Below are positions 1 to 7,480 of a stretch of DNA of 7,603 nucleotides, one piece after another; the first letter of the stretch is position 1; each line of letters opens with the position of its first letter. The notes under the pieces are model-generated. The model ran no database searches and was not told the origin of the DNA. It saw only the letters and a program-made list of their open reading frames with translations. This DNA is from Pseudomonadota bacterium (GTDB lineage: Bacteria; Pseudomonadota; Gammaproteobacteria; Enterobacterales; Enterobacteriaceae), in assembly GCA_023425455.1 (NCBI GenBank), contig JAFACP010000395.1, positions 1-7,603 on the forward strand, given 5' to 3'. Both the position numbers and the translations under genes were made by a program.

Positions 1-1633
1 CTTTCGCATATTTGATTGCAGACAGGGAGTCAGCAGCAACGGACAGACCAGCGATACCACACGCCATGGTGCGGATAACGTCACGGTCGTGCAGCGCCAT
101 CAGAGAGGCTTCGTAGCTGTACTTGTCATGCATGTAGTGGATAACGTTCAGGGCTGTAACGTACTGTTTAGCCAGCCAGTCCATGAAGTGATCCATACGG
201 TCCATCACTTCGTCGAAGTTCAGAACGTCGCCTTTAATTGGTTCAGCTTTAGGGCCAACCTGCATTTTCAGTTTTTCATCAACGCCGCCGTTGATTGCGT
301 ACAGCATGGTTTTCGCCAGGTTTGCACGCGCACCGAAGAACTGCATTTGTTTACCAACGATCATTGGGCTTACGCAGCAGGCGATAGCGTAGTCATCGTT
401 GTTGAAGTCCGGACGCATCAGGTCATCGTTCTCATACTGCAGAGAAGAGGTATCGATAGACACTTTCGCGGCGAATTTCTTGAAGTTCAGAGGCAGTTTT
501 TCAGACCACAGAACGGTGATGTTCGGCTCCGGAGAAGGACCCATGGTGTACAGGGTGTTCAGGAAGCGGAAGCTGTTTTTGGTTACCAGAGTACGGCCAT
601 CAACGCCCATACCACCGATAGATTCTGTTGCCCAGATTGGGTCACCGGAGAACAGTTCATCATATTCAGGGGTACGCAGGAAGCGAACCATACGCAGTTT
701 CATGACCAGGTGGTCAATCATTTCCTGAGCGTCTTGCTCGGTGATTTTGCCCGCTTTGATGTCGCGTTCGATGTAGGCATCCAGGAAGGTGGATACGCGA
801 CCGAAGGACATTGCTGCACCGTTCTGAGACTTAACAGCGGCCAGGTAGCCGAAGTAGGTCCACTGGATAGCTTCCTGAGCGTTGGTCGCAGGACCAGAGA
901 TATCGCAGCCATATTTCGCCGCCATCTCTTTGATCTGACCCAGTGCGCGGTGCTGTTCAGCGATCTCTTCACGCAGACGGATAGTGGCTTCCAGGTTTAC
1001 GCCGTTTTCCAGATCGGACTGCAGGGACAGGAACTGAGCGTATTTGTCTTTCAGCAGGAAGTCGATACCGTACAGTGCAACACGACGGTAGTCACCAATG
1101 ATACGGCCACGGCCATAGGCATCCGGCAGACCGGTGAGAACGCCAGATTTACGGCAGTTCAGAATGTCTTTGGTGTAAACATCGAATACGCCCTGGTTGT
1201 GGGTTTTACGGTATTCGGTGAAGATTTTTTTCAGCATTGGGTCCAGCTCGCGGTTATACGCTTTGCAGGAACCTTCAACCATTTTGATACCACCAAACGG
1301 GATAATTGCACGTTTCAGTGGCGCTTCAGTTTGCAGACCAACAATTTTCTCAAGGGCTTTGTTGATGTAGCCAGCGTCGTGAGAAGTGATGGTGGAAGCA
1401 ACAGAGGTGTCAAAGTCAACAGGCGCGTGAGTGCGGTTTTCCTGTTTAACGCCTTCCATTACGCTGTCCCACAGCTTGGTGGTTGCGTCAGTCGCACCTG
1501 CCAGGAAGGATTCGTCACCTTCATACGGGGTATAGTTTTTCTGAATAAAGTCACGGACGTTGACTTCGTTCTGCCAGTCACCTTTCGCAAAACCTTCCCA
1601 GGCTGTGGCTAACTTTTCATTAAGCTCGGACAT
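1..1633 (-). CDS. pflB: Formate C-acetyltransferase (pyruvate formate-lyase), N-terminal 544 residues, cut by window edge
   Basis: This cytoplasmic glycyl-radical enzyme converts pyruvate and CoA to acetyl-CoA and formate during anaerobic growth. Read on the minus strand from the ATG at 1633-1631, the protein begins [20 protein letters not shown] and stays open to the window edge, giving 544 codons of about 760 expected. The adjacent catalytic cysteines are visible as two TGC codons at 379-374, residues 419 and 420 counting the Met (Cys418/Cys419 in usual numbering), in the context [12 protein letters not shown]. The C-terminal glycyl-radical loop (around Gly734) lies outside the window, so activity cannot be judged from here. 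The start is fixed by a Shine-Dalgarno stretch AAGGTAGG at 1647-1640 and by the family N-terminus. It follows focA by 51 bases on the same strand, as in E. coli, where the two are cotranscribed. The visible end, [19 protein letters not shown], matches E. coli PflB as I recall it. Confidence 0.98.
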   Translation of the reverse strand, partial: MSELNEKLATAWEGFAKGDWQNEVNVRDFIQKNYTPYEGDESFLAGATDATTKLWDSVMEGVKQENRTHAPVDFDTSVASTITSHDAGYINKALEKIVGLQTEAPLKRAIIPFGGIKMVEGSCKAYNRELDPMLKKIFTEYRKTHNQGVFDVYTKDILNCRKSGVLTGLPDAYGRGRIIGDYRRVALYGIDFLLKDKYAQFLSLQSDLENGVNLEATIRLREEIAEQHRALGQIKEMAAKYGCDISGPATNAQEAIQWTYFGYLAAVKSQNGAAMSFGRVSTFLDAYIERDIKAGKITEQDAQEMIDHLVMKLRMVRFLRTPEYDELFSGDPIWATESIGGMGVDGRTLVTKNSFRFLNTLYTMGPSPEPNITVLWSEKLPLNFKKFAAKVSIDTSSLQYENDDLMRPDFNNDDYAIACCVSPMIVGKQMQFFGARANLAKTMLYAINGGVDEKLKMQVGPKAEPIKGDVLNFDEVMDRMDHFMDWLAKQYVTALNVIHYMHDKYSYEASLMALHDRDVIRTMACGIAGLSVAADSLSAIKYAK

Positions 1634-1639
1634 GTAACA

Positions 1640-1647
1640 CCTACCTT
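1640..1647 (-). promoter_or_regulatory. pflB ribosome binding site in the focA-pflB spacer
   Basis: The minus strand carries AAGGTAGG six bases before the pflB ATG. It is a good anti-16S match and decides the start at 1633. The 51-base spacer (1634-1684) between the focA stop and this start is AT-rich, with no strong hairpin visible. The stronger ribosome binding site here, compared with the GTG start of focA, fits the known excess of PflB over the FocA channel. Confidence 0.75.
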
Positions 1648-1684
1648 CTTAAGTGGATTTTTTATTTACTGCCTGAGATAACCA

Positions 1685-2542
1685 TCAATGATGGTTGTCG
1701 CCACGCAGGTAAATGACCCAGTATGTCAACCCAACTAACAGACCCCCGCCGATAATGTTCCCGATGGTGACAGGGATCAGGTTATCAGTAATGAAGTTCA
1801 TAATAGTCAGGTGAGAGAAACTTTCCGGGGTTGAACCAACGGCAGTCCAGAACTCCGGGCTTGCAAAATTACGAATTACGATACCCATAGGGATCATAAA
1901 CATGTTTGCGATACTGTGCTCAAACCCGCTGGCAACAAACATCGCAACCGGCAGAACCATGATCATGGCTTTATCCATCAGGCTACGACCCGAGTAGCTC
2001 ATCCAGACGGCCAGGCAGACCATCAGGTTTGCGAGAATGCCAAGCGCAACAGCTTCGATAAATGTGTGATGGAGCTTGTGGTCGGCGGTTTGCAGAACAT
2101 TGAGTCCCCAGCCGCCGTTCGCGGTCATATATTCGCCGGAGAGCCACATCAACAAAACAAAGAGCAGACAGCCAACGAGGTTACCAACATAGACGTTAAG
2201 CCAGTTGCGCGCCAGTTGGCCCCACGTGATTCTTCCACTGGCCTTCGCGACAACAATCAGCACCGTAGAGGTGAAGAGGTCAGCGCCGCAGATAACGCAG
2301 AGAATCAAACCCAGTGAGAAACAGATACCACCAATCAGTTTAGCAACGCCGAAAGGCATTCCGGCAGTACCGGTGGTGGCTGTGATATAGAAGACAAAAG
2401 CAATGGAGATGAACACACCGGCAGTGATCGCCAGATAGAACGTCTTCATCGGGTGTTTCGTTGCTTTATAGACACCTGCTTCTTCGGCAACTTTGGCCAT
2501 CGCAGCAGGGAGTAATAGATCAAAAGGGTTGTCAGCTTTCAC
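1685..2542 (-). CDS. focA: Formate channel FocA, FNT family
   Basis: FocA is a pentameric inner-membrane channel that exports formate made by pyruvate formate-lyase and can re-import it at low pH. Starting at the GTG at 2542-2540, the product is 285 residues, beginning with KADNPFDLLLPAAMAKVAEE after the initiator, the same length as E. coli FocA. An in-frame upstream ATG at 2584 would add 14 residues unlike the family, so the GTG is preferred; a GAGAGAG stretch at 2554-2548 gives it a ribosome binding site. Several hydrophobic membrane segments are evident, roughly residues 35-55, 70-95, 110-135, 160-182, 192-208 and 250-278. Pore residues known from FNT structures are present: Thr91 in LFTSTV, Phe75, Phe202 and His209 in GFEHS. 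The tail ends in a charged DNHH. Upstream sequence contains an FNR box, which fits anaerobic induction, and pflB follows. Confidence 0.97.
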   Translation of the reverse strand: MKADNPFDLLLPAAMAKVAEEAGVYKATKHPMKTFYLAITAGVFISIAFVFYITATTGTAGMPFGVAKLIGGICFSLGLILCVICGADLFTSTVLIVVAKASGRITWGQLARNWLNVYVGNLVGCLLFVLLMWLSGEYMTANGGWGLNVLQTADHKLHHTFIEAVALGILANLMVCLAVWMSYSGRSLMDKAMIMVLPVAMFVASGFEHSIANMFMIPMGIVIRNFASPEFWTAVGSTPESFSHLTIMNFITDNLIPVTIGNIIGGGLLVGLTYWVIYLRGDNHH

Positions 2543-2574
2543 ACTAACTCTCTCTTTATTAAGTCGGCGACGAG

Positions 2575-2593
2575 ATACTAACAAAGCATTATA
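2575..2593 (-). promoter_or_regulatory. Candidate focA-pflB promoter -10 elements, two possible registers
   Basis: On the minus strand a perfect TATAAT lies at 2593-2588, and a weaker TAGTAT at 2580-2575. With the weaker hexamer, transcription would begin near 2568 and the FNR box would be centred about 41.5 bases upstream, the standard activating position. With the perfect hexamer, the start would be near 2581 and the FNR box would overlap the -35 region (ATGATC at 2616-2611, 17-base spacing). E. coli focA-pflB has several promoters (P6 and P7 upstream of focA, others within focA). Which register is used here is inference. Confidence 0.5.
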
Positions 2594-2602
2594 GAAGAGA
2601 AA

Positions 2603-2616
2603 TTGATATAGATCAT
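2603..2616. promoter_or_regulatory. FNR binding site upstream of focA
   Basis: The plus strand reads TTGATATAGATCAT, which matches the FNR consensus TTGAT-N4-ATCAA at nine of ten defined bases. It lies 61 bases before the focA start codon. FNR activation of the focA-pflB operon under anaerobiosis is well established in E. coli, so gene content supports the site. Its centre, 2609.5, is 41.5 bases from a start point near 2568. Confidence 0.85.
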
Positions 2617-2752
2617 ATCTCGCCTGGCTTATAGGCCCGCAATGTGTATGGTTTTACAGCAAAAGCGGTGTAAGTAACTGATTATCCGTATAAAAATAAA
2701 TTTTAAAAGTTATGAAAAGTGTTGAATTTTTTCCTGCAGCCTCCTTAAATAC

Positions 2753-2762
2753 GGTTAATTAA
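2753..2762. promoter_or_regulatory. Candidate ArcA box upstream of focA
   Basis: GGTTAATTAA matches the 10-base ArcA-P consensus (A/T)GTTAATTA(A/T) at all but the first position. It sits about 210 bases upstream of the focA start, in the gap between focA and the ycaO terminator. ArcA is known to activate the E. coli pfl operon from far upstream. A single match in AT-rich DNA is weak evidence. Confidence 0.4.
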
Positions 2763-2769
2763 AATAGAG

Positions 2770-2833
2770 TATTTACCCTAAAAAGTAACAATAAAAACCG
2801 GGTAAGCATTATTATATTTACCCATATTTAACC
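2770..2833. repeat. Cluster of short TATTTACCC repeats with an inverted GGGTAA
   Basis: TATTTACCC occurs at 2770-2778 and again at 2815-2823, with a near copy TATTTAACC at 2825-2833. An inverted GGGTAA lies between them at 2800-2805 and could pair with either flanking TTACCC. The segment TACCCAT at 2819-2825 matches the NarL heptamer TACYYMT, and nitrate repression of pfl through NarL is known in E. coli. The repeats are visible; the regulatory role is inference, and AT-rich DNA makes chance repeats more likely. Confidence 0.4.
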
Positions 2834-2864
2834 TTATTATTACAACCAGCCATTATTGGCGAGG

Positions 2865-2895
2865 AAAATAAAAAAAGGGGCAATAAAATTGCCCC
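2865..2895 (-). terminator. Rho-independent terminator of ycaO
   Basis: On the minus strand an 8-base-pair stem, GGGGCAAT with ATTGCCCC (2895-2888 and 2884-2877), closes a three-base loop. It is followed by seven T residues, one A and four more T residues down to 2865. It lies 53 bases after the ycaO stop and should separate ycaO transcription from the focA promoters. Confidence 0.93.
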
Positions 2896-2948
2896 GTAAT
2901 ATAGCTCAGACGATAGAGTACGCCTACTATTGCTAATGTTATGTGCGC

Positions 2949-4709
2949 TTATTTTGACCAGTAAGCGGTTTTGGCGTTCTGCAGCTTCTCATACGCCTTC
3001 AGCAGCGACTGATGTGCAGGGAACGCCCTGAGATCGTTATCAACAGCCTGCAGGCCGTAGAACGGCTCTTCACCGCTTAATGCCGCGCTTGCCGCTTCTA
3101 CCGCTTCAGCGCCATACATCCGAACAAACGCGTTCAGGTATTGCAGGGGTTGACGCGTCTCTTCCTGTGCCAGCAGGAGCAGCGTTTGCAGGCAACGATA
3201 GTAATTGGTGCGCTCCGCAGAGAAGACGGACTGATTGAACTCCATCGTCCACTCGGTCCAGGCCAGCGCCTGATCCAGATCGCCACCCGCCAGCGCCAGC
3301 ATCGCTTTTAGCTCGCCAATACGCAGCGTGTACCAGCCATTGTCTTTACCGGTTGCCAGGCCCAGCAATTCACGTACGCGGGTGAAGTCATCATGACCTT
3401 CATCATCCAGCTGAGCGATCAGATTCAGATAGTCTTCTTTTTCCCATTCGCTACCCGGCAATGCCAGCAATGTTTCACGCAGATGCGCGCCCATGCTGTT
3501 GTTGGCCAGCCACAGATCTTCCGCCGGATAGATGTCGGACATGCCCGGCACCAGAATACGGCAGGCATAAACGCCGAGATGCTCGTAATCGGCGATGTAC
3601 ACCTCTTGATCTTCGGCGTTGAAGATAGCCATCAGGGTGGCGAACTCTTCTTCGGTGGTTCCGGCGAAGCTCCAGTCAACAAACGGATAGTCGGCATCCT
3701 GTTTAAACAGATCCCAGGAGATCAGACCGCTGGAATCGATAAAGTGCGTTTCGAGGTTGGTATGCTCCGCGACTTCTTCGTCGTCAAAGGTGGGCGGCGT
3801 AAACACATCCAGGTCTTTCAGGCTGCGGCCCTGCAGAAGCTCAGTAACGGTACGCTCCAGCGCGACACCGAAATCCGGGTGGGCGCCGAACGAAGCAAAA
3901 CAGGTGCCGTTCGTCGGGTTGAACAGCACGACGCAGATAACCGGGTACTTACCGCCCAGTGAACCGTCGTACGCAAAGATAGGGAACCCTTCGGCTTCCA
4001 GTTTAGCGATTGACTCCACCACGCCTGGATAGCGTGCCAGCACCTCGGCCGGAATTTCAGGCAGACTGATAGATTCGGCAATAATACGATTTTTGATATG
4101 GCGTTCGAAGACTTCGGACAGACCCTGCACGCGCGCTTCGTTAGCCGTGTTGCCGGCAGACATACCGTTAGAGACATACAGGTTACCGACGATATTCATC
4201 GGGATATACACCGTCTGCTCATCGGACTGACGGGTAAATGGCAGGGCGCAGATCCCGCGCTCCTCATTGCCCGACTGCAGATCGATCAGCATGCTGGCCG
4301 TCAGTTCGTTTTCAGGATCGTAAAACGCGCGCAAGCGGGTATCCAGAATCCCCTCCGGCAGCGTATCGTCTTCGGTCAACGGGAACCATTTTTCATTTGG
4401 GTAGTGTACAAACGGACCATTCGCAATACTTTCGCCCAGCCAGAAGTCGGCGAAGAAATAGTTCGTAGACAGACGCTCAAAATACTCGCCCAGCGCTGAG
4501 GCCAGCGCCGCTTTCCTGGTTGCGCCTTTACCGTTGGTAAAGCACAGTGCACAGTCTTTGTCGCGAATATGCACGGACCAGACGTGAGGGACAGGATTCA
4601 GCCAGGAGGCCTCTTCAATATTAAAGCCCAGGTCGGTCAGTTTCTGCTGGAAGCGAGCGATGGAGTCTTCCAGAGCGGCGTCTTTGCCGGGGATAAAGGT
4701 TTGGGTCAT
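2949..4709 (-). CDS. ycaO: YcaO protein, ATP-binding YcaO domain with C-terminal helical repeat region (S12 methylthiolation accessory factor)
   Basis: YcaO-family proteins use ATP to activate amide backbones. In E. coli, YcaO is linked genetically to RimO-dependent beta-methylthiolation of ribosomal protein S12, though its own reaction is unsettled. From the ATG at 4709 the product is 586 residues, the length of E. coli YcaO. A GTG three codons earlier (4718) is possible, but the ATG keeps the family numbering: Lys9, Ser16, Glu75 and Glu78 (in ALGEYFERLS), Ser184, Asn187, Glu191, Glu199, Glu202 and Arg203 (in SAGNT and GLSEVFER), and Arg286 in GVALERTVTELLQG. These positions match nucleotide and magnesium ligands described for E. 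coli YcaO. The last 180 or so residues are alpha-helical and TPR-like, without the proline-rich end of azoline-forming YcaO proteins. No cyclodehydratase partner or precursor peptide lies nearby, which argues against a RiPP cluster. The ribosome binding site is weak. A strong terminator follows. Confidence 0.96.
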   Translation of the reverse strand: MTQTFIPGKDAALEDSIARFQQKLTDLGFNIEEASWLNPVPHVWSVHIRDKDCALCFTNGKGATRKAALASALGEYFERLSTNYFFADFWLGESIANGPFVHYPNEKWFPLTEDDTLPEGILDTRLRAFYDPENELTASMLIDLQSGNEERGICALPFTRQSDEQTVYIPMNIVGNLYVSNGMSAGNTANEARVQGLSEVFERHIKNRIIAESISLPEIPAEVLARYPGVVESIAKLEAEGFPIFAYDGSLGGKYPVICVVLFNPTNGTCFASFGAHPDFGVALERTVTELLQGRSLKDLDVFTPPTFDDEEVAEHTNLETHFIDSSGLISWDLFKQDADYPFVDWSFAGTTEEEFATLMAIFNAEDQEVYIADYEHLGVYACRILVPGMSDIYPAEDLWLANNSMGAHLRETLLALPGSEWEKEDYLNLIAQLDDEGHDDFTRVRELLGLATGKDNGWYTLRIGELKAMLALAGGDLDQALAWTEWTMEFNQSVFSAERTNYYRCLQTLLLLAQEETRQPLQYLNAFVRMYGAEAVEAASAALSGEEPFYGLQAVDNDLRAFPAHQSLLKAYEKLQNAKTAYWSK

Positions 4710-4742
4710 GGCGGTCACTTTATATCGTACGTAAAGCGCGCA

Positions 4743-4771
4743 ATGATACGGGTTTTATGCTGCAGGTGCTA
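4743..4771 (-). promoter_or_regulatory. Candidate ycaO promoter
   Basis: On the minus strand TATCAT at 4748-4743 matches the -10 consensus at five of six bases, and would start transcription near 4736, giving a leader of about 27 bases. The hexamer at 17-base spacing, TAGCAC at 4771-4766, is a poor -35. The -35 region lies between the arms of an inverted repeat, GCTGCAG at 4759-4765 and CTGCAGC at 4785-4791. Confidence 0.4.
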
Positions 4772-4914
4772 TCGCTGCGTATCTCTGCAGCGTCATCTGT
4801 TATCAATTATTCACTGCGGCATAAATTCGCACCGGGATGAAGGCTGCAGAGGTCATTGCAGCTCATAACAGCCATTTTGTCGGTTTTGTTACGACCCAAT
4901 GGCAGAATGTATTG

Positions 4915-4930
4915 TGTGACGAGGGGCACA
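4915..4930. promoter_or_regulatory. CRP (cAMP receptor protein) type site upstream of serC
   Basis: The sequence is TGTGA, six bases, then GCACA, matching the CRP consensus TGTGA-N6-TCACA at nine of ten bases. The centre, 4922.5, lies about 63 bases upstream of a start near 4986, if the candidate serC promoter is right. In E. coli the serC-aroA operon is known to be affected antagonistically by Lrp and cAMP-CRP, which supports a CRP link. Binding here has not been shown from sequence alone. Confidence 0.6.
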
Positions 4931-4949
4931 TTTCACCGGTCATAAGTTT

Positions 4950-4979
4950 TAGACATTGCGGCGCGTGTCACTGAATGAT
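4950..4979 (+). promoter_or_regulatory. Candidate serC promoter
   Basis: TAGACA at 4950-4955 matches the -35 consensus at five of six bases. At 18-base spacing lies AATGAT (4974-4979), a four-of-six -10. Transcription would start near 4986, leaving a leader of about 45 bases. TATAAC at 4998-5003 is a better -10 hexamer but has no -35 at a usual distance. The exact start is therefore uncertain. Confidence 0.35.
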
Positions 4980-5030
4980 AAAACCGATATCCACAGTTAT
5001 AACTTATGGCTTTTAGCGTGGTGAGGGGAA

Positions 5031-6119
5031 ATGGCTCAGGTCTTTAATTTCAGTTCAGGTCCGGCAATGTTACCGGCAGATGTGCTTAAACAGGCTCAAC
5101 AGGAGCTTTGTGACTGGAACGGTCTTGGCACATCGGTGATGGAAATCAGTCATCGGGGTAAAGCGTTTATTCAGGTGGCGGAAGAGGCAGAAAAGGATTT
5201 TCGCGATCTGCTGAATATTCCCGCGAACTACAAAGTATTGTTCTGCCACGGTGGCGGACGCGGGCAGTTTGCCGGGGTACCGTTGAACATCCTGGGTGAC
5301 AAAACTACCGCTGACTACGTTGATGCGGGCTACTGGGCCGCAAGCGCGGTAAAAGAAGCCAAAAAATACTGCACACCAAATATCATCGACGGAAAAATTA
5401 CCGTTGATGGCCTGCGCGCCGTCAGGCCGATGCGCGAGTGGCAGCTTTCTGATAACGCCGCCTATCTGCACTACTGCCCGAACGAAACCATCGACGGTAT
5501 CGCTATCGACGAAACGCCAGACTTTGGCGACGATGTCGTGGTCGCCGCAGACTTCTCTTCGACCATCCTCTCCGCCCCCATTGATGTCAGCCGTTATGGG
5601 GTCATTTATGCCGGCGCGCAGAAAAACATCGGTCCTGCGGGCCTGACGCTGGTGGTGGTCCGTGAGGATTTGCTGGGCAAAGCGCACACGGCCTGTCCGT
5701 CAATTCTGGATTACACCGTGCTGAACGATAACGACTCAATGTTCAACACCCCGCCGACGTTTGCCTGGTATCTGGCGGGCCTGGTCTTTAAATGGCTGAA
5801 ACAGAATGGCGGCGTGGCGCAGATGGACAAGGTCAATCAGCAAAAAGCCGAACTGCTGTACGACGTGATTGATCGCAGCGACTTCTACCGTAACGATGTT
5901 GCTAAACCTAACCGCTCCCGCATGAACGTACCGTTCCAGCTGGCTGACAGCAGTCTGGATAGCGTTTTCCTTGAAGAGTCATTTGCGGCGGGTCTGCATG
6001 CGCTGAAAGGGCATCGCGTGGTGGGGGGAATGCGTGCCTCTATCTACAACGCGATGCCGCTGGAAGGCGTCAAAACCCTGACCGACTTCATGATCGACTT
6101 CGAACGTCGTCACGGTTAA
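5031..6119 (+). CDS. serC: Phosphoserine/phosphohydroxythreonine aminotransferase
   Basis: SerC is a cytoplasmic, pyridoxal-phosphate-dependent class V aminotransferase. It converts 3-phosphohydroxypyruvate with glutamate to phosphoserine for serine synthesis, and acts on the equivalent phosphohydroxythreonine step of pyridoxal phosphate synthesis (the old name is pdxF). The 362-residue product has the usual enterobacterial length and starts [15 protein letters not shown]. The PLP lysine is Lys198 in [12 protein letters not shown]. Other family positions are present: His41 and Arg42 in SHRGK, Trp102 in YWAAS, and Arg335 in [12 protein letters not shown], which bind cofactor or substrate phosphate. 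The ATG is set by GAGGGG at 5023-5028, only a few bases upstream, and by the conserved N-terminus. A terminator follows the stop, then aroA. Residue 27 is Cys where I recall Arg in E. coli, likely neutral. Confidence 0.98.
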   Translation: MAQVFNFSSGPAMLPADVLKQAQQELCDWNGLGTSVMEISHRGKAFIQVAEEAEKDFRDLLNIPANYKVLFCHGGGRGQFAGVPLNILGDKTTADYVDAGYWAASAVKEAKKYCTPNIIDGKITVDGLRAVRPMREWQLSDNAAYLHYCPNETIDGIAIDETPDFGDDVVVAADFSSTILSAPIDVSRYGVIYAGAQKNIGPAGLTLVVVREDLLGKAHTACPSILDYTVLNDNDSMFNTPPTFAWYLAGLVFKWLKQNGGVAQMDKVNQQKAELLYDVIDRSDFYRNDVAKPNRSRMNVPFQLADSSLDSVFLEESFAAGLHALKGHRVVGGMRASIYNAMPLEGVKTLTDFMIDFERRHG

Positions 6120-6135
6120 TCGCACTTTTTTTCAC

Positions 6136-6160
6136 CCCCGCAGCGTGCTGCGGGGTTTTT
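6136..6160 (+). terminator. Intrinsic terminator between serC and aroA
   Basis: CCCCGCAG at 6136-6143 pairs perfectly with CTGCGGGG at 6148-6155 around a CGTG loop, followed by TTTTT at 6156-6160. It starts 17 bases after the serC stop and ends 27 bases before the aroA start. In E. coli, most serC transcripts are single-gene messages thought to end at a terminator in this position, with aroA fed by read-through. The same arrangement is visible here. Confidence 0.92.
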
Positions 6161-6187
6161 ATTATGTCGAGTTGAGAGTTAAGTTTC

Positions 6188-7471
6188 ATGGAATCCCTGA
6201 CGTTACAACCTATCGCGCGGGTAGATGGCACCATTAATCTGCCTGGTTCAAAAAGTGTCTCGAACCGCGCTCTGCTGCTGGCAGCACTGGCAAACGGCAC
6301 CACTGTCCTCACTAACCTTCTGGACAGCGATGATGTACGCCATATGCTCAATGCGCTGAAAGCGTTGGGAGTTCATTACACGCTGTCTGACGATCGTACG
6401 CGCTGCGAAGTGACCGGCGACGGCGGTGCGCTGCACGCTGCGCAAGAACTTGAGCTTTTCCTGGGAAATGCCGGAACGGCGATGCGCCCACTGGCGGCGG
6501 CACTGTGTCTGGGCAGCAACACTATTGTGTTGACCGGCGAACCGCGGATGAAAGAGCGCCCGATCGGCCATCTGGTCGATGCCCTTCGCCAGGGCGGGGC
6601 GAAGATTGACTACCTTGAGCAGGATAACTACCCGCCGTTGCGCCTGTGCGGCGGCTTCACTGGCGGCGCAGTCGAGGTCGACGGCAGCGTTTCCAGCCAG
6701 TTCCTGACGGCGTTGCTGATGACGGCTCCGCTGGCGCCTGAAGATACCGTTATCACTATCAAAGGCGATTTGGTTTCCAAACCGTACATTGATATCACCC
6801 TGCATTTGATGAAAACCTTCGGTGTTGAGGTCGAAAACCAGAATTATCAGCGCTTTGTGGTGCGCGGCGGGCAGCAATACCAGTCGCCCGGCGTCTACCT
6901 TGTTGAGGGTGATGCCTCGTCAGCGTCTTACTTCCTGGCGGCAGGGGCGATTAAAGGTGGCACTGTCAACGTGACCGGCATTGGTCGTAACAGCGTACAG
7001 GGCGACATCCGCTTTGCCGACGTGCTGGAAAAAATGGGGGCCACGGTGACCTGGGGTGATGATTTCATCTCCTGCACCCGCGGTGAACTGCGTGCCATTG
7101 ATATGGACATGAACCACATTCCGGATGCGGCGATGACCATTGCAACGGCAGCGCTGTTTGCCAAAGGCACCACCACGCTGCGTAACATTTACAACTGGCG
7201 AGTGAAAGAGACAGATCGCCTGTTCGCGATGGCGACCGAGCTGCGTAAAGTGGGGGCCGACGTGGAGGAGGGCGAAGACTATATCCGCATTACGCCGCCG
7301 GCGACGCTGCAATTCGCTGAGATTGGTACTTACAACGATCACCGTATGGCGATGTGCTTCTCGCTGGTGGCGCTGTCTGATACGCCGGTAACCATTCTCG
7401 ATCCGAAATGTACCGCGAAAACCTTCCCGGACTACTTCGAACAGCTGGCACGCATTAGCACGCTGGCCTGA
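6188..7471 (+). CDS. aroA: 3-phosphoshikimate 1-carboxyvinyltransferase (EPSP synthase)
   Basis: AroA joins shikimate 3-phosphate and phosphoenolpyruvate to make EPSP, the sixth step of the shikimate pathway to chorismate. The 427-residue product has the standard enterobacterial length. Substrate-binding residues are at family positions: Lys22, Ser23 and Arg27 in [10 protein letters not shown]; Asn94, Gly96, Thr97, Arg100 and Pro101 in [13 protein letters not shown]; Arg124 in [10 protein letters not shown]; Ser169, Ser170 and Gln171; catalytic Asp313 in HIPDAAM; Lys340, Glu341 and Arg344 in WRVKETDR; Arg386 in DHRMAM; and Lys411. Gly96, Thr97 and Pro101 are all wild type, so this is an ordinary class I enzyme, expected to be glyphosate-sensitive. 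Cys154 in LRLCGG is a non-catalytic position where relatives have Arg or Gln. The ribosome binding site is modest (GAGAG at 6174-6178, then TAAG). Expression probably depends on read-through of the terminator upstream. Confidence 0.98.
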   Translation: MESLTLQPIARVDGTINLPGSKSVSNRALLLAALANGTTVLTNLLDSDDVRHMLNALKALGVHYTLSDDRTRCEVTGDGGALHAAQELELFLGNAGTAMRPLAAALCLGSNTIVLTGEPRMKERPIGHLVDALRQGGAKIDYLEQDNYPPLRLCGGFTGGAVEVDGSVSSQFLTALLMTAPLAPEDTVITIKGDLVSKPYIDITLHLMKTFGVEVENQNYQRFVVRGGQQYQSPGVYLVEGDASSASYFLAAGAIKGGTVNVTGIGRNSVQGDIRFADVLEKMGATVTWGDDFISCTRGELRAIDMDMNHIPDAAMTIATAALFAKGTTTLRNIYNWRVKETDRLFAMATELRKVGADVEEGEDYIRITPPATLQFAEIGTYNDHRMAMCFSLVALSDTPVTILDPKCTAKTFPDYFEQLARISTLA

Positions 7472-7480
7472 TGACTCTCC

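Larger units (their letters stand above)
2543..2948. other. focA-ycaO intergenic region
   Basis: About 400 bases separate the focA start from the ycaO stop. Nearest focA are the ribosome binding site, the candidate -10 elements and the FNR box. The middle (about 2680-2870) is strongly AT-rich and holds the ArcA-like site and the TATTTACCC cluster. The right end holds the ycaO terminator. I see no credible gene: the only small ORF (2712-2762, 16 residues) lacks a ribosome binding site. I looked for an IHF consensus and did not find a clear one. Confidence 0.8.
4710..5030. other. Divergent ycaO-serC intergenic region, ycaP absent
   Basis: These 321 bases hold the candidate ycaO promoter on the left and the CRP-type site, candidate serC promoter and serC ribosome binding site on the right. 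E. coli K-12 has ycaP (a membrane protein of about 230 residues) between these genes. The gap is too short for it, and no frame in it resembles YcaP. CTGCAG occurs three times, at 4760, 4785 and 4844. A 10-base palindrome, AGTTATAACT, lies at 4995-5004. I see no RNA gene. Confidence 0.75.

Noticed and set aside
89..1612. A 507-codon open frame on the plus strand, opposite pflB
   Set aside because: It is fully antisense to pflB, whose identity is clear from its N-terminus and the Cys-Cys site. Long antisense frames are common opposite highly expressed genes with biased codon use. The translation resembles no known protein and has no plausible domain pattern.
2543..2584. N-terminal extension of FocA from the ATG at 2584
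   Set aside because: It would add 14 arginine-rich residues not found in the family, starting just beside the predicted transcription start. The GTG at 2542 restores the known N-terminus and has a ribosome binding site.
2712..2762. A 16-residue ORF on the plus strand, upstream of focA
   Set aside because: It has no ribosome binding site, lies in AT-rich regulatory DNA and resembles nothing known.
2949..4709. YcaO as part of an azoline peptide (RiPP) biosynthetic cluster
   Set aside because: There is no precursor peptide, cyclodehydratase partner, dehydrogenase or transporter nearby. The protein matches the stand-alone enterobacterial YcaO in length and sequence, and lacks a proline-rich C-terminus.
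4569..4868. A 99-codon plus-strand frame spanning the ycaO start and the gap to serC
   Set aside because: Nearly half of it is antisense to the conserved ycaO N-terminus. The rest has no recognisable motif and does not resemble YcaP.
5070..5687. A 205-codon minus-strand frame within serC
   Set aside because: It is antisense to a complete and well-matched serC and has no family resemblance.
6248..7342. Minus-strand frames within aroA (6248-6877 and 6920-7342)
   Set aside because: They are antisense to an intact aroA with all catalytic residues, and their translations are low-information shadows.
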